From: Schizosaccharomyces osmophilus
Taxonomy: Eukaryota; Ascomycota; Schizosaccharomycetes; Schizosaccharomycetales; Schizosaccharomycetaceae
Direction of reading: 5' to 3'
Assembly (NCBI RefSeq): GCF_027921745.1
Contig: NC_079240.1
Location: 1,791,001 to 1,855,000, forward strand
Length of the DNA stretch: 64,000 bases
Numbering within the stretch: position 1 is the first letter of the stretch; every line of letters begins with the position of its first letter. Shown piece after piece: positions 53,090-63,864 of this stretch. The notes under the pieces are model-generated. The model saw only the letters and a program-made list of their open reading frames with translations, was not told the origin of the DNA and made no database searches. A program made the position numbers and the translations under genes.

Positions 53090-54082
53090 ATGTCGAAACA
53101 AACTTGTGTTGCTACCAAACTCAAGCAAGTGGTTGAATCACTTTACAATCCCAAGTTGGCTGATTCTTGGGATAATACTGGTTTGCTATTGCAAGCACCG
53201 TTTTCCAGGGCAGGCGCCAAGTCTGTATTACTGACGATCGATTTGACGGAAAAGGTTGCAGATGAAGCCATTTCCAATAAACTCGTTTCCTCCATCATAA
53301 CCTATCGTATGTACCAGTATCCCTCGTAGATATATAATTGACTCACCCTTCAACTTGCTGTGTAGACCCCATTATCTTCCGTGGATTGAAAGCTATTACG
53401 ATGGAAGATTCGCAACAAAGGAGCCTGCTGCGTTTAGCTGCTGAGGGCATTCATGTTTACTCCCCTCATACGTGCGTCGATGCTGCTGCTGAAGGCGTTA
53501 ACGATTGGCTAGCCTGGGGAATTGCCGGTGGAAAATACCAACTAAAATCTTCAAAACCAATTCAGCAGAATGCTCCCATGTCTGAAGCTGAAGGATATGG
53601 TCGTCTTTGTGAATTTTCCCAACCGGCGAGCCTGCGCGAAGTTATTGAGCGAGCAAAGAAACTTACCGGTCTTCCTTATGGTATGTGCCTTGTTAGGAAA
53701 TATGTAGGATTTGTTTTAACCATTCTTTTCTTAGTCCAAGTGGCCGCTCCAAAGGGCCTTGATGCTTCAATCTCAAGCGTTTCCGTCTGTGCCGGATCTG
53801 GTGGTAGTGTACTCGCTGGTACAGAAGCCGATTTATACTTTACGGGAGAACTGTCTCACCATCAGATTCTTGCCCTCATTGCTAAAGGGGTGTCTGTTAT
53901 TTTGTGTACGTCGCTCAGCTTATTCCATCCCACTAACCAATTTAGGCGGCCATTCCAATACTGAGCGTGGATATCTCAAGGACGTCATGGCCGAAAAGCT
54001 TGCTAAAGCTTTTCGCGAATCCGATGTTGATGCAGAAATATTAATCTCTGCCGAAGACAGAGACCCTCTTACAGTAATGTAG
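53090..54082 (+). CDS. NIF3-family metal-binding protein
   Basis: Exons 53090-53306, 53366-53680, 53735-53905 and 53946-54082 give 279 aa from ATG 53090. All three introns have canonical GTATGT/GTACGT donors and TAG acceptors. NIF3 signatures are present: the start KLKQVVESLYNPKLADSWDN, the metal ligand in ITYHPIIFRG (His spanning intron 1), HTCVDAAAEGVNDWLA, the middle motif SVCAGSGGSVL, ADLYFTGELSHHQ, and the C-terminal CGHSNTERGYL with further metal ligands. NIF3 proteins form di-metal barrels; some bacterial members act as GTP cyclohydrolase-like or nucleotide-processing enzymes, and the eukaryotic role is unclear. An upstream in-frame start at 52993 would add 32 residues. Confidence 0.88.
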
Positions 54083-54374
54083 GTACTTTTTTGTACCAAA
54101 TAAATATTTAGATGACTTTTTTGATGATTAGAGAGGAAGAGTTTTAAATGAGAATGCTTTTATGCAAGCTCATCAATTTGGTGGTCTTGTATGTGCGTAG
54201 TTTAACATACAAGTAGGAATGATATTGGTTTGCATTCGACAGCAATCTAGGCATACATTGTCTCCACGTAGTGGCTAGCCTTTGAGCTTGTGGGTTTGCT
54301 AATTTTATATATTCATAAAACCTGCTTTCTGCCTTCAAATGCAAGGTTCAAAAACTCAAAAAGTAGAATGTTTC

Positions 54375-54444
54375 TCTCCCTCCGGGATTCGAACCCGGGC
54401 TGCCAGCGTGACAGGCTGGTGTACTACCCCTATACTAAGGAAGA
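54375..54444 (-). tRNA. tRNA-Asp (anticodon GTC)
   Basis: 70 nt on the minus strand. The acceptor stem pairs TCTTCCT with AGGGAGA (one G-T). The anticodon stem CCAGC/GCTGG carries loop CTGTCAC (anticodon GTC). The T arm is CCGGG TTCGAAT CCCGG. No intron; a T5 run follows about 11 nt beyond the 3' end. Confidence 0.95.
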
Positions 54445-54960
54445 TCTCTTAAAAGTTGTTTTTTAATATATTAAATAAACAACCTTCAAAGGTTGCCGAA
54501 CTAACGAGAGCAAATTTTGTCGAAACAGTTTAAGCTTTTTTCAAGTTTGATTCTTACATGCTGCTGACAAAAATCAAGGGAAGTGTTTAGATGTGTGTCG
54601 TCTGTGAGCTCTGCTACGGCTTGGCTTGTTTAGTAGTATATGATAAAAGGCGCATCAGATGAACTGTAAGAAGAATTTGCTACACGAGGTGCCTATAAAT
54701 AAGCAATCGTATCATGTTTAACGTAGATTTAATCATAGCAAGAGATAAAGTTCGAATTCCCAACCAAGCGTTCATTAACCGTTCTATCCTACCTTTTTAT
54801 AAGTCGCGTCCTTGGCATACTTACTCATCATAAGATATTTTCCCATCCACATTTTATTTCCTTTTAATATTACATGAATCATTAGATAAGAAAGGATCAG
54901 TCGGTCACTGAAAAGACTTGTGTTTTATGCTTTTTCTCCAAGTAGGATTGCTTTTTCAAA
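54445..54960. other. Region between tRNA-Asp and sap18
   Basis: 516 bp with no ORF of note and no recognised RNA gene. Confidence 0.5.
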
Positions 54961-55563
54961 TCATTTTCGGAGACGTATTTTGTTTGGCTTGATACAAACA
55001 TCAACACGATCTCCACATTTCATTCCAGTCACCTTCAGCAGCTTGCTTCCTTGAAATAGCTTTGGATTGTGCAAACATACTGTTCCCATCTCTCTTGAGG
55101 AGGGTCTTCCTTTAATTTGGTCATGGAAAACGAAGCGAAACTGAAGCATCCACTCTGGATGTTTAGTATCATCTTGCTGAAACAACGTTTTTTCAGCGAT
55201 GAAAACCGCCAGCTCGTATAAACTCATATTTATCCTAAACACGGTTAGTAGTGTTCTCTATGCTAAATACCTGTATATGAATTCTTTTCATTGTTATCAT
55301 AAATTCTGAAGAAAGTGTACTAAATTGTCTATTCCTTTAGCATTCCAACTATAGCTTCGATGCATTGATATCAATGAAAAGTTTCACAACATTGCTTACC
55401 ATCCATAAATTTCAATTGAGGGTACGACATCTTCTAATACATCTAAAATGTGATTTCTAGTATGAAATTGATGATAGACCTGAATGAGGAAGGGACAAGG
55501 GCCAACGGCAGGATCACTTTCACTTGAAACCGGCGATTGAGACCGACTCGAAGTAAAATTCAT
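54961..55563 (-). CDS. sap18: Sap18-family protein (histone deacetylase / ASAP complex)
   Basis: Exons 55400-55563 (ATG at 55563) and 54961-55234 give 145 aa. The 165-nt intron (GTAAGC, ACTAAC branch, TTTAG) falls inside the conserved Trp codon of IYGW-INMSLYELAVFIAEK. The ubiquitin-like SAP18 fold is recognisable: CPFLIQVYHQFH strand, VPSIEIYGW, the LQFRFVFHDQ strand, and a closing KVTGMKCGDRVDVCIKP strand. SAP18 joins Sin3 histone deacetylase and the splicing-linked ASAP complex in animals. The first 22 residues are Ser-rich and non-conserved. The start codon is only 13 bp from the prp18 start on the other strand. Confidence 0.87.
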
Positions 55564-55576
55564 TAGATTGGTGGAA

Positions 55577-56680
55577 ATGGACTTTTTAAAGGAAGAAATT
55601 GAAAAAAAACGCCGGCAATTAGAAGGTAAGAATGATATTCCAGCAAAAAAAGCGTTTCGACGAGGAGATTGGGAGAAGGAGAGAGAAAGGAAATATTTGG
55701 AAGATCAACGAGAAACGGAACTGAAGAAGCAAGAGAAGAAACGAAAATTAGATGAAGAGAGGGAATCCTACGAAAAAGAAAGACGTCACCCTGTCTCGAA
55801 AATATCAAAAGTAGATGAAATGTCGAATTCTTCTTCTCCAATTGCAACGAGTAAAGCAGCGAGTCCAGGTGTAAGTGATTCCCAAAATGCTACAAAATCA
55901 TCGTCTCCTTCTACCAAAAGTGAGCATCCAGAACTCCCGCTTTCAGAAGTCGTTCGCAAGCTTCGAGAACTGAAGGAGCCCATAAAATTATTCGGCGAAT
56001 CTGAAGAAGCACTATTGAAACGATTCTTCATTATTGAAAAAGAAAAAGAAATTGAGCAGTTGGAGAAAGAGCTTTTGAGTAGAGGTGTTGAACTCATTGA
56101 TTATCAGCAAGCTACTCATGAAAAGCCACGGATTTCGAAACAAGTTGTTACTTTCCTACGACGTGGAATATTCGTGTGGGACAAAATATTAACATCAAAA
56201 CCCACTTCTGAGCTGAATAGTCCCGAAGCACAAGGTCAATTGAAGATTTTCCGACAAGCTAAACAAGACCTAGAGACCCTTATACGATTACTCATTGACG
56301 GCACACTAAATGACAATATAGTATCCAAAATTGCTGAAATATGTTACCTGTGCCAGCGTAAAGAGTTTGTGAAAGCAAACGACGTCTATTTGCAACTTAC
56401 TATTGGAAATGCGCCATGGCCCATAGGTGTCACTATGGTAGGTATTCACGAGCGTAGTGCTCATCAAAGGCTACAACGGGATCCAAATACAAGCATTTTG
56501 AAAGACGAGAAGAAAAGAAAGGTAAGTCATTATATATACGATAGGTGAAGCATTTCTATGTTTTCATTGGGAGACTGACTAGTATATTAACAAGTATAGT
56601 GTTTACAAGCCTTAAAACGTTTTATAACTTTTTCAGAAAGAGAGGATCCAGATTGGTTTTCAGAGAAGGATTTTAACTAA
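55577..56680 (+). CDS. prp18: Second-step splicing factor Prp18
   Basis: Exons 55577-56521 and 56600-56680 give 341 aa. ATG 55577 begins MDFLKEEIEKKRRQLE, matching the Prp18 N-terminus. The next conserved feature is the PPI-like segment (FRRGDWEKERERKY). The C-terminal Prp18 domain covers about 180-341, with VRKLRELKEPIKLFGES before it and the strongly conserved APWPIGVTMVGIHERSA loop region inside it. Prp18, with Slu7, helps dock the 3' splice site in the second transesterification step. The last exon supplies helix 5. Its own 78-nt intron is typical. Confidence 0.93.
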
Positions 56681-57013
56681 AGTATTAACGTAAATGGAGG
56701 GAAAACCCGAGTGATATATATATGGAAGAGGTTTATCTTTAATGATTCAAGGTTGTTTTGAATGTTATCAAAATGCTATATTTGTTCTAATCTTGCATGA
56801 CCTCGTATATGCTTGCACTGACGACGAAATTAAAGTATTCACCTCTACTTCCATTATTCAAGTATTGTAAAAAGAGTATACATTGTAAATTTCTCATAAC
56901 GCTTGAAAAATAATTGTCCATAGTCTTCATTCGCTTCATACTAAATACCGAAATTTGGTACATGATAAAACTCGTAGCTTAAGAACAAAGCATCATATAT
57001 TTTTTTGAATTTC
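56681..57013. other. Convergent 3' region of prp18 and sec65
   Basis: 333 bp AT-rich UTR; nothing else seen. Confidence 0.55.
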
Positions 57014-57658
57014 TTATTCCAAATCCAAGTCATATTCTTCCTCTTGCTCTATTTTAGCGGTGCTTGGTTTTGAAGAGCTAGGAGTTTGTGTTGGGGGAGG
57101 AGGCATACCCATACCAGAAAGTGCGTTCAAAGGATTCATGCCATTTTCCATTCCGGGTTGTCCCTGCATCTCCTGCATCATGTCTTGAAACATATTTTCG
57201 GAGATACCTCCTCCAGAAAGTGCTGGAGAATGCATAGGCACAATGGTATTTCCAGCTACACCCTTGGGATAAGCAGGTGGACGTTCAGGAAGTCTGGGAG
57301 GGACATTCTGTATAGGTAGAGACAATGGATCTTGTGGTTTAGTGGGTCGGTGTTGTAAGACTTTCGCAATTTGTTTAAACAAATAACGTTCTGTTAGGGT
57401 TAGCAAAAAAAACATTCCAATCAAGAGTTTAATACACATACTTGATATTTTCTCTGGTAAAGTTATTTCTACACGGCCTGGATTAGCCCAGTCGGCTGGG
57501 TGAGTTTTGAGAGGTTCAATTTTACATTGATAGCCCAAATCACGAACGACGTCTGCAATGTTCTTTGCTAATGGATTTTCAATAGCATCTTGTTTAGAAA
57601 TTCTACGAAACTCCTTTGACCGCTTCTTGTCAAAATAGATTGGGTACACAAGCACCAT
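57014..57658 (-). CDS. sec65: Signal recognition particle subunit SRP19 (Sec65)
   Basis: Exons 57442-57658 and 57014-57390 give 197 aa after removing a 51-nt intron (GTATGT, GCTAACCCTAACAG). The SRP19 domain spans about residues 1-95: MVLVYPIYFDKKRSKEFRR, the IENPLAKNIADVVRDLGY helix, and a joined ISKRYLFKQIAKVL helix. The tail is Pro/Gly/Met-rich and ends with a conserved acidic-basic box. SRP19 binds helices 6 and 8 of SRP RNA and primes SRP54 assembly for ER targeting. The intron is a multiple of three with no stop, so an unspliced transcript would be read through and would insert a hydrophobic 17-residue stretch. Confidence 0.92.
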   Translation of the reverse strand: MVLVYPIYFDKKRSKEFRRISKQDAIENPLAKNIADVVRDLGYQCKIEPLKTHPADWANPGRVEITLPEKISSMCIKLLIGMFFLLTLTERYLFKQIAKVLQHRPTKPQDPLSLPIQNVPPRLPERPPAYPKGVAGNTIVPMHSPALSGGGISENMFQDMMQEMQGQPGMENGMNPLNALSGMGMPPPPTQTPSSSKPSTAKIEQEEEYDLDLE

Positions 57659-58352
57659 TGTGTGAGTGTATGGAGAAGGTGAAGTAAAAGAAGTCGAAAA
57701 AATATGAGAATGAGAAGCTACTACATTACAGATTTTCTTTTGTATTCTATAGATTTAAGTTGGTAGATTTCTTTCAGCTGTTTAAAAGAATTGGCATATG
57801 AAACGGCGTTCGTCAGCGTGTTCAAGTACTAACAAAACTACGACTCAGGAAAGTGACAAGGGTTTTTACGGTAAAATGAGTCTTTATACGGTACTTTTGG
57901 CAGTCTGGTCATTGCGGGAAATGGGTAAAGATCCAAGGGCGACAAGGAATGGTTAGAAAATGAGAAAGCAACTTTACAGCATGTGCATATTCCAGATTTC
58001 AGATACTAATATTGGAATATAGATTTTCATTCATAAAGATGAATTTTATCATAAAAAAATAATACAAAAAAGACCCTTGTGCAGGAGAGACAGTTAGAAA
58101 AAATATACAAGTACTCACATCGCATCATTTCCTTTTTGCCTTTCTGAGAATAGTTAAGTACTGGACAACGTCCTCTTGTCTTAATATGAATTGATCCAAG
58201 CCTTGAAAAATGCAACAGTCTCAAGTATTGAAGTTTTTCTTGCTATTAACAATTTTTAACTTGCGTTCGCTTTTGCCAAAGAAGAACAGAAGGTACGCCA
58301 AAGGAGAGACTTATTAAGAAAGAACATACATTTCAGACAAGTTATTATGAGC
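57659..58352. other. Region between sec65 and lsm2
   Basis: 694 bp. A 52-codon plus ORF (57798-57956) and a 35-codon plus ORF (58210-58317, with a hydrophobic core) are the only coding candidates. GTAAAG near 57934 and TACTAAT...TATAG near 58002-58021 could bound an intron, but no convincing protein results. Confidence 0.35.
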
Positions 58353-58897
58353 TTATTGTCTCTTGTTGTTTACCAAATCTTCACAGTTAGTCAAAGAACA
58401 AAACACATGTTTCTGAATCTTTCAATCTTCACGTACCTCTACGACACGCATCTGCTAATAAGATTGTGTCTACATAAGCACTAGACATGTGCACATAGCG
58501 AACGACACTTCCTCTAATAAATAGATCTTTGACAGCAGCCTATGGAATTCTATTAGCAGATGCTTGGAGATGAGCGCTTTTGGAATGTCAAAAAACTTAG
58601 CAGCCACCCTGAAAGTCCTTACAAGAACCTTTCCTTAAATGCGTGTTCTTGTACAGCATTTCATCATTCCAAAGGTTTAATTCATGACTTACCATGTGAG
58701 GATATTTTTCAGATTCCACGACAGCAATATTTTCTAATTTAACATTTAAAAACTGATCCACGGACTTTAAAATTCCCCGAATACTCATGTCATTCTGTGC
58801 AATGTTAGTCTCATTGTCAAACTTGCAAAACCCACACCTTGAGCTCGACCGTAACCTCCGTATCAATCAGAGTCTTAAAAAAAGAATAAAATAACAT
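58353..58897 (-). CDS. lsm2: Lsm2, subunit of the Lsm1-7 and Lsm2-8 rings
   Basis: Four short exons on the minus strand: 58838-58897, 58693-58794, 58437-58539 and 58353-58378; 96 aa, exactly the family length. The protein starts MLFYSFFKTLIDTEVTVELK, then NDMSIRGILKSVDQFLNVKL (Sm1), then LFIRGSVVRYVHMSS (Sm2) and ends ACRRDLVNNKRQ. Donors are GTGTGG, GTAAGT and GTACGT; intron 3 has an AAG acceptor. Lsm2-8 binds U6 snRNA in the nucleus and Lsm1-7 promotes decapping in the cytoplasm. No exon exceeds 103 nt, so ORF scans miss it. I do not recall it beside sec65 in S. pombe. Confidence 0.95.
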
Positions 58898-60325
58898 TAT
58901 AAAAGAGTTGAATTTCGATTTTCTGCAACTTTTGGGGAAAACGAAGAAACGCGATGTATGCTTAATCCCAGTGTCTTGCAAAGGTAACAGTCAAAACTGT
59001 GACTTGAATTCGCAGTGGGTAATAGTAAACAAAAGCAGCAATGAAAGCATAATTCAGTTGAAAAGACGAAGTTTTTCTTTTTATTGTTTCTCTCTATTCT
59101 GCTTAGTGTTCAGAGGAGTCACAACTCAAAAAAATCACTTTTAAGTCAAAATGTATAGTAAAATGAAATCCAAACAAAAGGTCAAAGGTTACCATGATAA
59201 ACGTTTGCGAAGAGAAAGGAAAACTAGATGAATCCAAGTTAAAATTTGACTCCCTTTGCCGTGCATTATAAACAAAGCAAACTTTGAAACTCACCATAAC
59301 TCATAACGTACCAATTGAACGTGACATTGACAAGCAAGAGGTCCAGCAAGTTCTACTAAATACTATACCTTCAAGCTCAATCATATGAGTCCTATTTTAT
59401 AATCAGCTTTTGGGCATTCAAGCAATGGAATGTTAATCTCACTTTTGCAATCATCGTTGACAACAGAACTCTTAAAATACAAAATCCCATCGCTCGCTAA
59501 AACTAAGTAATTTTTCAGTTTTAAAGCATTATTGCAATTTCCTTTATAGTAAAGTAGCAAGACGTGTTATAGTTCAATTGACTTCAGGAAAGCTGATGAC
59601 CCAATTACCGATAATTTCGTCCGAATACCATCAAAATAAAGTTCGAGCCATTTTGATTTAGAAGTTCATTTCTGTCTGGTCATTCGTTAACGTGGAGTGC
59701 TTCCGATCGACTGTTGAGTATTATAATCATCAACCAAGTAGAGAAAAGCTCGAGTACCCAGAGTAAGATTTATTAGTATACCTATAAACATAAAATAGGG
59801 AACTCTAACACCTCATAATCACCCAGTCTCTATATTTGTTTTTGCATGGCATTACCAAGTCGAAAGTCGAAAACTCAAACTCATCAAGTCAAATCTCGTT
59901 CATGTACGGCGTTCATGAGTCAAAATAAATTTCATAGTAACTAGATTTTCACTTTCTTAGTCATGAACCCTCCTCTTCCTCAAAAAGGTACGACACAATG
60001 GCTGGATGTAGATATAAAAGGACCACTTCACATTGAGTACGGCTTCGTAGTTACTTTATTTTTATCCTTTTTACCTTTTTATAATATTGCTTAAATATGT
60101 CCCTCAAGAGGAAGTACTATTTGTAACTCTCAACTGAAAGCAAAGACACTAAAGGCAAAGAATCAATCCATTGAGGGCCAATTTTTCAGCTGTTTTTTTC
60201 TTATTTTCTTTAATTTTTTAAAAATAACTATTGATTAGCATCTGGAGTAAGAAAAGTGGTTGGACCTTAGTTGTTCATCCTCAACCAAGACTATTCTATT
60301 ACCATTCACACCTTGGATCTTGGGT
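58898..60325. other. Long upstream region of lsm2 and ksg1
   Basis: About 1.43 kb between divergent start codons, with no gene recognised. Short direct repeats occur: CGTTCATG at 59897-59904 and 59910-59917, and GTCGAAA twice near 59859. Small ORFs (58908-59144, 59103-59297) look fortuitous. Confidence 0.5.
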
Positions 60326-62152
60326 ATGCGGAAAAGTCAAAATCTCAAGGGTAATTCCACTTCTGAGGATACAGAAACAGAACTTCAAGACGATTCTAGT
60401 TTTTTTTCAGTAGAAGAGTTGAACAGAAGGTTGAATGCACCTTATGCGTTAGCTGGTTCTGACCCTAAAAAATCTCCTATTTTACTTGATTCCAGTAGTC
60501 CGAATGAACCCAAGTCTTCTCCTAATGCTACAAAAACCAATTTGGTACCAAAAACAGCTGGTGCTTCCAGGCCGTCGAGCAGAGCTACTTCCCCAAACAA
60601 TATCAAACGGGTGTCAGATTTTAGTTTCGGTGAGATTATAGGAGAGGGCTCATATAGTACCGTACTGTCAGCTACAGAGATTAGTACAAAGCGAGAGTAT
60701 GCCATCAAGGTGCTAGACAAACGACATATTATAAAGGAAAAGAAGGTAAAGTATGTTAACATAGAAAAAGAAGCCTTGTATCTTATATCAAAACATCCTG
60801 GATTTATTCGTCTCTTTTACACCTTTCAAGACGCTCAAAATCTGTATTTTGTCTTTAGTTTGGCGAGAAATGGCGAACTTTTGGATTATATTAATAAGGT
60901 ATGGTCCCTCTATAGATTGAAATGTATACCTTAGAAACAAACACTAACAAAAAATAAGCTTGGAAGATTTAATGAGGCATGTGTTCAATATTATGGTGCG
61001 CTACTCTTGGACTCTATCGATTTTATGCATACGCAAGGGGTCATTCATCGTGACCTAAAGCCCGAGAACATTCTCCTGGATGACAATATGAGAACCAAAA
61101 TCATTGACTTCGGTTCAGCAAAAATCCAAAAGGTTACTGGAAAGACTGAATCACTTCCAGACGATTTCCCGGTGAATAATAATCACTCTAGGTCTTTCGT
61201 TGGAACTGCTCGTTACGTCTCTCCAGAAGTATTGAACGATAAAAATGCAAGTACGGCTTCAGATGTATGGGCTTTTGGTTGCATTCTGTTTCAAATGCTA
61301 ACAGGAAAACCGCCATTTGTGGCAGGAAATGAGTACCTTGTCTTTCAAAAAATATTACATTTAAGCTATGAAATTCCCGTCGATGTCTCTGATACGGCTT
61401 CCGATTTAATGAAGAAAATTTTAATCTTACACCCGAGCGAGCGATTAACAACGGAAGAAATCCGTAATCATCCGTTCTTTTCCGCAGTTCGATTTGATAA
61501 AAGTCTTTGGGAAATTGCTCCTCCTCGTCTCAAGCCTGCTGGGCATACAAGCACGCTTAGTCTATCCGTTCCTAATTTCGTTCCCAAATCAACTGGAGAC
61601 ATAAATGAACAAGCTCGTCCTTCTACCCTATCTGTTTCTTCCGCCTATCCTACCCCAAACACACCTGTAAACACCACATTTTCCTTACCTAGTCCGCCTG
61701 AATATGAAGAAATGAATAAGCGTTGGCATAGCGTGCTTCTGGAAGATGAGAAAGTCTCCAAAATTACTATTTTAAATGTCTCAAGTTTTCCGGGGAGTGG
61801 GTCCCATGAAGCTGTGCGATTCTTTTCCTCACTTTTTCGAAAGAAAAAGCCTCGCACGTTTATTTTAACGACCTTTGGAAGATGCCTTTTGGTTTCAATG
61901 AATAGCGGAGGCAGGGCTACGATAAAAGAAGAGCTTCCTGTAAAAAGTGTTGGATTAAGAGTCCATAGTGTTAAAAACTCTGACCACACATGGATTATGG
62001 AGACTCCTACAAGGTCTTGGTCATTCGAGGATCCTCGTGAACCGGCGTCGACATGGATAGAGTTAATTAACAGAGCAACGTCAATCACTACCGCTTTCGA
62101 AAATCATTCTGTTACGAGTTTTTGCAGAAGTATTGCGAGAAGTATATCTTAG
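60326..62152 (+). CDS. ksg1: PDK1-type protein kinase Ksg1
   Basis: Exons 60326-60898 and 60959-62152 give 588 aa; the 60-nt intron has an ACTAAC branch and an AAG acceptor. ATG 60326 (MRKSQN) fits the S. pombe start. The first ~95 residues are Ser/Pro/Asn-rich. The kinase domain spans about 100-365: glycine loop GEGSYS, catalytic lysine in AIKVLDK (K128), HRDLKPEN (D223), DFG (D241), and activation loop SFVGTARYVSPE with S270 equivalent to human PDK1 Ser241. A PH-type domain follows (about 465-565, including KKKPRTFILTTFGRCLL and WSFEDPREPASTW). Ksg1 phosphorylates AGC kinases (Gad8, Pck, Psk1) and is essential for mating, wall integrity and stress survival. Confidence 0.94.
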
Positions 62153-62560
62153 ACCTTGTTTTTTTGCTTTGTTTTGTTTTCTTGTCGTCCCTTGAGTTTC
62201 GTGAAGAATCCGTCTTTTCTATCTATTATCTTGATATTTTTAACCCTGTATTATCGTTCTTTTGAAGCATTGTTCTTTTTTTTTACATTTTTATCTGTTA
62301 CGTAAATGTTCATTTTTATAATTTAGATCCATTAGAATATTATATAGTCACTCTTTTGAAGTTTTCCGGATGTTCTGTTAAAGAATGTAGATATACTGAA
62401 TTTTTTAATAATAATAATTGCTCCTTATATATGTTTACATTGGTATTTCCTTATGATGCTTACGATAGTTGACTCTAAATTTGCAAAAACATGGGTCACC
62501 TAAAAAATATTTTTCATTCAAGCTATTTCTGAATCCAACAGACCTTTTTATTTCCTTCTC
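62153..62560. other. Convergent 3' region of ksg1 and dph5
   Basis: 408 bp, AT-rich, with a TAATAATAATAATT tract near 62407. No gene seen. Confidence 0.55.
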
Positions 62561-63692
62561 TTATCTTTGAAGGTACAACTTTGCAACACGTTCAAAATTA
62601 TTTTTGTTGATGGCAAACATCTTCAGATAGTCCAGTTCCATATCGTGAACTTCTTTGCCAACAAGGAGAACGCTGTGAAGAGGAGGTCCAACATCGTATT
62701 CAGCAATTTCACCCAAAGTACCAGAAACAATTACTTGATCATCAGAGCCAAGTCTACCTATAGCCACAGCCAATGAATCAGCGGAACAGACTAAATATAA
62801 CATTAGTATCATAACTGCTGATATAAAAAGATACGTACTGTCTTCTTTGCGATCCTCTTCAACTTCTATCATTTGTTGAGCAGCCAAACTAGCTGACATA
62901 TAACGAGGAGGCTCGTAGATTTTACGACCCCGGGCAAGGTTTTCCCAGCTTTGTTCTTTCACTTTAATGTCTAAATGATGGTTAAAACATGGCTCCGTAA
63001 GCAAAAAACTTACCAAGAAGCACCAAGGTGTGAAGACCTAAACTAACGTTTTCTTTAATGCGGTCATAGAAACTTTGAGGACGATAATTTCCTTCAAAAT
63101 ATACAAGGCTGACGGTTTGGCCAAATTTGTAGAGTTGTAGACCGCTAGCGCCAATTCCGTTCATGATGGATGCATTATGAATCATTCGCACAGGAATATT
63201 GAGTTCACGGGCGCGTAATACCAAATCAGCATGGGTAGTAGCACTTATCCTTAGTTAGCCCTATAATCCCCTACAAGTATTCGGTAAAGAACTACTGAAG
63301 AAAGCGATTACCGGATTGCAAATGTTCCAATGAAGCACTTTTAAGAGCAATCAACAATCCACAATAACGACACTCTTCAAACCTCTTTAAAACCTCATAT
63401 TGAAGAAATAAAGAATAGTAACAAGTACTTACCCCATAGGATCGCCCACGACAAGCATAGCGACATCGCAAGTATCTGCATCTTTCAAGATTTCATCGCT
63501 GTTGCTTTCTACCATTTCACGATCGGCAAGCGTAATTTCTTTTTCATAAAGTGACTCCAGGCGATCCTTATTTACAAGCAAAATAGATGTATATGCTTCT
63601 AAATAGATGCGCTGACATTTTTTTACAGTTTGCAATCCTCGCAGTGTAATGTCATTTTCATCGTACAATCCCAATCCAATCAAGTAAAACAT
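62561..63692 (-). CDS. dph5: Diphthine methyl ester synthase Dph5
   Basis: Exons 63433-63692, 63014-63243, 62839-62970 and 62561-62790 give 283 aa. Intron 1 is 189 nt with acceptor GATAAG; the others use TAG. Tetrapyrrole-methylase fold motifs are complete: [19 protein letters not shown], the SAM-loop VVGDPMGATTHADL (joined across intron 1), [29 protein letters not shown], and [13 protein letters not shown] near the end. The enzyme uses four SAM-dependent methylations to build the diphthine intermediate on elongation factor 2. Gene order dph5-ksg1 matches the S. pombe SPCC576 block. Confidence 0.94.
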
Positions 63693-63864
63693 TTTTCAAA
63701 AAGCAGCTGGTCTAACTCGCTTGACCGCAAATTCAGAATGTCCAAGTTAGGAAGAGTGAATGGCTCTTGGCAGGAAAATCCAAATATGCAAATAAGCAAC
63801 GTTCTCAGCAAAAATAAATAAAAAGAGATTTAAAAGGTAAAAGAAACGCCTTTTTATCTTAAAA

